A DNA stretch of 7,710 bases from the NCBI GenBank assembly GCA_017646545.1, contig JAGCMI010000168.1, positions 1-7,710 of the forward strand. Reading direction: 5' to 3'. Below the pieces are notes generated by a model. It made no database searches, was not told the DNA's origin, and saw only the letters and a program-made list of their open reading frames with translations. The translations under genes were made by a program, and so were the position numbers. Positions 6,016 through 7,710 of this stretch are shown in pieces (position 1 is the stretch's first letter; each line of letters starts with the position of its first letter). Origin of the DNA: Oscillospiraceae bacterium. GTDB lineage: Bacteria > Bacillota > Clostridia > Oscillospirales > Oscillospiraceae.

Positions 6016-6044
6016 TGGGCGCGTTCTACGAACGCGCCCATTTT
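6016..6044 (+). terminator. GC-rich hairpin terminator next to the gltS operon end
   Basis: An 11-bp perfect stem (6016-6026 with 6030-6040, loop TAC) is followed on the plus strand by TTTTA and a further T-rich stretch. On the minus strand it lies 14 nt past the small-protein stop, where the end of the gltS operon is expected, but no T run follows there. It may still slow or protect the leftward transcript's 3' end. By sequence it is a better terminator for plus-strand transcripts. Confidence 0.7.
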
Positions 6045-6054
6045 ATGTTCTTAA

Positions 6055-6201
6055 TTATTCTTCTTTGGGCTTGCGTTTTTTATAAGCAAGCACAAAAAAC
6101 ACCACGGCCAAACCCCAATAGATCACATTGAAATTCAGCACGCCCAGCACCAGCCAAATGGTGGCCGCCAGAGCATAGAGCGCAGCGGGTAAATTTGTCA
6201 T
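6055..6201 (-). CDS. Small membrane protein coupled to gltS (48 residues)
   Basis: The protein is almost entirely hydrophobic from about residue 4 to 40 (ALYALAATIWLVLGVLNF, then VIYWGLAVVFFVLAY), enough for one long or two short membrane helices. It ends in the positive tail KKRKPKEE, which by the positive-inside rule would be cytoplasmic. ATG 6201 overlaps the gltS stop as ATGA, and GGAGG lies 8 nt upstream, so it is a genuine second cistron rather than a spurious ORF. The frame can be extended upstream to 6291, but that start lacks an SD and lies deep in gltS. The family is not recognised. Its coupling suggests an accessory or stabilising subunit of the transporter; that role is inference. 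Confidence 0.75.
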   Translation of the reverse strand: MTNLPAALYALAATIWLVLGVLNFNVIYWGLAVVFFVLAYKKRKPKEE

Positions 6202-7634
6202 TTCTCTTCCCTCCACACCGGTGCCGGAGAGTTGGCATATTTTTTTCTGAAAATCTTCCGCCGGAACAGATACACAGAATACCCCACCCACAGCAGGAAG
6301 AAAATTCCACAGGCAATGCAGGCATTTTGCAGAGAACCGGCTGCAAAGCTCAGCAAGAACAGCAGCGGTGCCACCATCACCATGGCGGGGAAAGTGGAGA
6401 GAATGTACAAACTTGCGGTGGGGGTCTTGAGGGCGGGGTCGATCTCCTTCATCAGGATCATACCGTTGGAAGCAGTACCGGTCATCGTACCAAAACTCAT
6501 GAGGAAGAACTCATGGTCAAAGCCCTTGAAGCAGGCCTTGGACACCCGACGGATGTAGAAATAGGTGACGATGGTACCCACCAGACTCAGCACCACAATG
6601 GGCAGGATATAGTTCTTGATATCATTGATCTCAATGGCTGCCACACCGGCCACGATCATCAGATCGAAGGCAAAACCGGAGATGCGGTCCATCTGATAAT
6701 TATTGATGTAGACCCGGTGCATGAACTGCTTCTTCTGCAGCAGCTTCACCACAAATTTCACCAGCATGGCGCCCAGCGCAGCCCACAGAAAGTTAAAGCC
6801 CCAAGCGATGGAATTGGTGAAATCGGACAGCACACCCAGCAGGCACATAATGCCAAAGGCGATGGCATAGGTCACCGCCACAAAACCCATCTGAATGGTA
6901 AATTTATCCACAGATTCATTATCCGGGATCTCGTTTTCACCGGCATAGGTTTCCATATCCACAGCGCTGATGCCTTCACGGATCTTCAGGTGGCCGTTTC
7001 TGCGGTTGATATTGATGTGTAACACACCAAAGACGGATGCCACCACAAAGCCGATGGAGGCCAGCGACAGACCGAAACTGCCGTTGCCGTTAAACTGGGC
7101 GGCAGGGGTATTGGTAAAATTCACATCCCAGGTCAGAGCATTACCGGGTCCCTGGCCAAAGCCCAGGGGCAGGATCAATCCGCTGACATAGGAGATCACC
7201 TTTTCGGAATTGCGGGTCAGCAAAAACAGCCCAATGGTGATGGCCAGACCCACAAAGGCCTGCAGCATATAACAGCCGCCCTGCAGGGCGCCAAATTCCA
7301 GAATTTGGCTTTTGTTGGTTTTCATGGTGGTCTTTTCCGTTTTCAGACCCATGGCTGCAAAACCCAGCGCCAGACAGTGATAGGTGAGCATCTCAAGAGT
7401 TTGTGTTCCGTCTCCACCGAAGAGAGCGGCATCATAAAGAAGCTTTCCTGTGATAAGGCGATAGATCCATGCTATGATAAGCAGCAGGATACCGCCCAGG
7501 ACGGAAGTAGGGATCAGGGATGCTTGGAGGGGTTTAATGGTTTTCTTCAGCATATTTGCCCCAAGCAGGGCGGCTAAGAGGGAGGCAACGACATTCAGTG
7601 TGCCCCACACACTATAGTCCCAAAAATTCTCCAT
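6198..7634 (-). CDS. gltS: Sodium:glutamate symporter, GltS family
   Basis: The GltS family imports glutamate with Na+ across the cytoplasmic membrane. The 478-residue protein has at least ten hydrophobic helices in two halves. Each half carries a Gly-rich re-entrant-loop motif: LPLGFGQGPGNALTWD (GFGQGPGNA about 158-166) and FGTMTGTASNGMILM (about 381-391). These occupy the places of the paired motifs in E. coli GltS. The protein is longer than the roughly 400-residue E. coli form; part of the excess is a hydrophilic segment between the halves (about 205-248). The frame opens at 7655, but AGGAGG (7648-7643) with an 8-nt gap selects ATG 7634, removing seven residues. A substrate other than glutamate cannot be excluded. 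The 48-residue gene follows, with a 4-nt overlap. Confidence 0.85.
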   Translation of the reverse strand: MENFWDYSVWGTLNVVASLLAALLGANMLKKTIKPLQASLIPTSVLGGILLLIIAWIYRLITGKLLYDAALFGGDGTQTLEMLTYHCLALGFAAMGLKTEKTTMKTNKSQILEFGALQGGCYMLQAFVGLAITIGLFLLTRNSEKVISYVSGLILPLGFGQGPGNALTWDVNFTNTPAAQFNGNGSFGLSLASIGFVVASVFGVLHININRRNGHLKIREGISAVDMETYAGENEIPDNESVDKFTIQMGFVAVTYAIAFGIMCLLGVLSDFTNSIAWGFNFLWAALGAMLVKFVVKLLQKKQFMHRVYINNYQMDRISGFAFDLMIVAGVAAIEINDIKNYILPIVVLSLVGTIVTYFYIRRVSKACFKGFDHEFFLMSFGTMTGTASNGMILMKEIDPALKTPTASLYILSTFPAMVMVAPLLFLLSFAAGSLQNACIACGIFFLLWVGYSVYLFRRKIFRKKYANSPAPVWREEK

Positions 7635-7710
7635 TGGGATTTCCTCCTGTAACATTTTTGTAGCGATAGTAGAAGTTCACGTACTTCAGTGCATTGAAAC
7701 GCTTGTCGGA
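7612..7710 (-). CDS. Possible 3' end of an upstream gene, partial
   Basis: A minus-strand frame is open from the window edge to TAG 7614-7612. It encodes 32 residues beginning SDKRFNALKYVNFYYRYKNV. Its codons (AAG, TAC, GTG, AAC, TTC) resemble the neighbouring genes, and the other two frames are less protein-like. It would overlap the gltS start by 23 nt and place the gltS SD inside it. No promoter is seen before gltS, which is consistent with an operon. The family is not recognised and the overlap is rather long, so this may be a chance open frame. Confidence 0.35.
   Translation of the reverse strand, partial: SDKRFNALKYVNFYYRYKNVTGGNPNGEFLGL

Noticed and set aside
5260..6054. CRISPR array or insertion sequence in the AT-rich intergenic region
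   Set aside because: There are no regularly spaced direct repeats, no transposase frame, and no terminal inverted repeats with target duplications; the inverted repeat present is the terminator stem.
6195..7022. 275-residue plus-strand ORF antisense to gltS
   Set aside because: Composition is His/Gln-rich and non-protein-like, and it covers clear GltS coding sequence; no ribosome site is seen.

Overview
The window reads as chromosomal DNA of an anaerobic, moderately GC-rich member of the Clostridia, most like gut Oscillospiraceae. The basis is a complete six-gene Rnf operon in the clostridial order rnfCDGEAB, strong AGGAGG-type ribosome sites, and a neighbouring vegetative sigma factor gene. 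This placement is inference from gene content; no species can be named from the window.

Layout. Bases 1-144 (+) are the last codons of the housekeeping sigma factor gene (rpoD/sigA), which converges on the rnf operon across a shared bidirectional terminator (187-218). The minus-strand operon rnfC-rnfD-rnfG-rnfE-rnfA-rnfB fills 217-5245. Its genes are tightly packed (ATGA and TAATG overlaps, SDs laid over stop codons) behind a near-consensus promoter at 5302-5330. From about 5246 to 6054 lies an AT-rich stretch without ordinary genes. On its minus strand it holds a candidate structured RNA of about 420 nt with its own extended -10 promoter, nested long-range helices and a very long terminator hairpin. 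A second terminator and a 16-nt palindrome follow before the rnf promoter. From 6055 to 7634 (minus) lie a GltS-family sodium:glutamate symporter and a translationally coupled 48-residue membrane peptide. The right edge may carry the last codons of an upstream gene overlapping the gltS start.

How the genes work together. Rnf oxidises reduced ferredoxin, reduces NAD+, and exports Na+ or H+. RnfB (Fe-S input), RnfC (NAD and FMN, Fe-S), RnfD and RnfG (covalent FMN) and RnfA/RnfE (membrane subunits with a shared Fe-S site) are all present with their key residues intact. If this Rnf is sodium-pumping, the adjacent Na+-driven glutamate transporter would be a direct consumer of the gradient; that link is inference.

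The least explained element, and the best candidate for something undescribed, is the structured RNA at about 5446-5867, together with the tiny ORF whose ribosome site lies in one of its helices and whose stop lies in the terminator stem.
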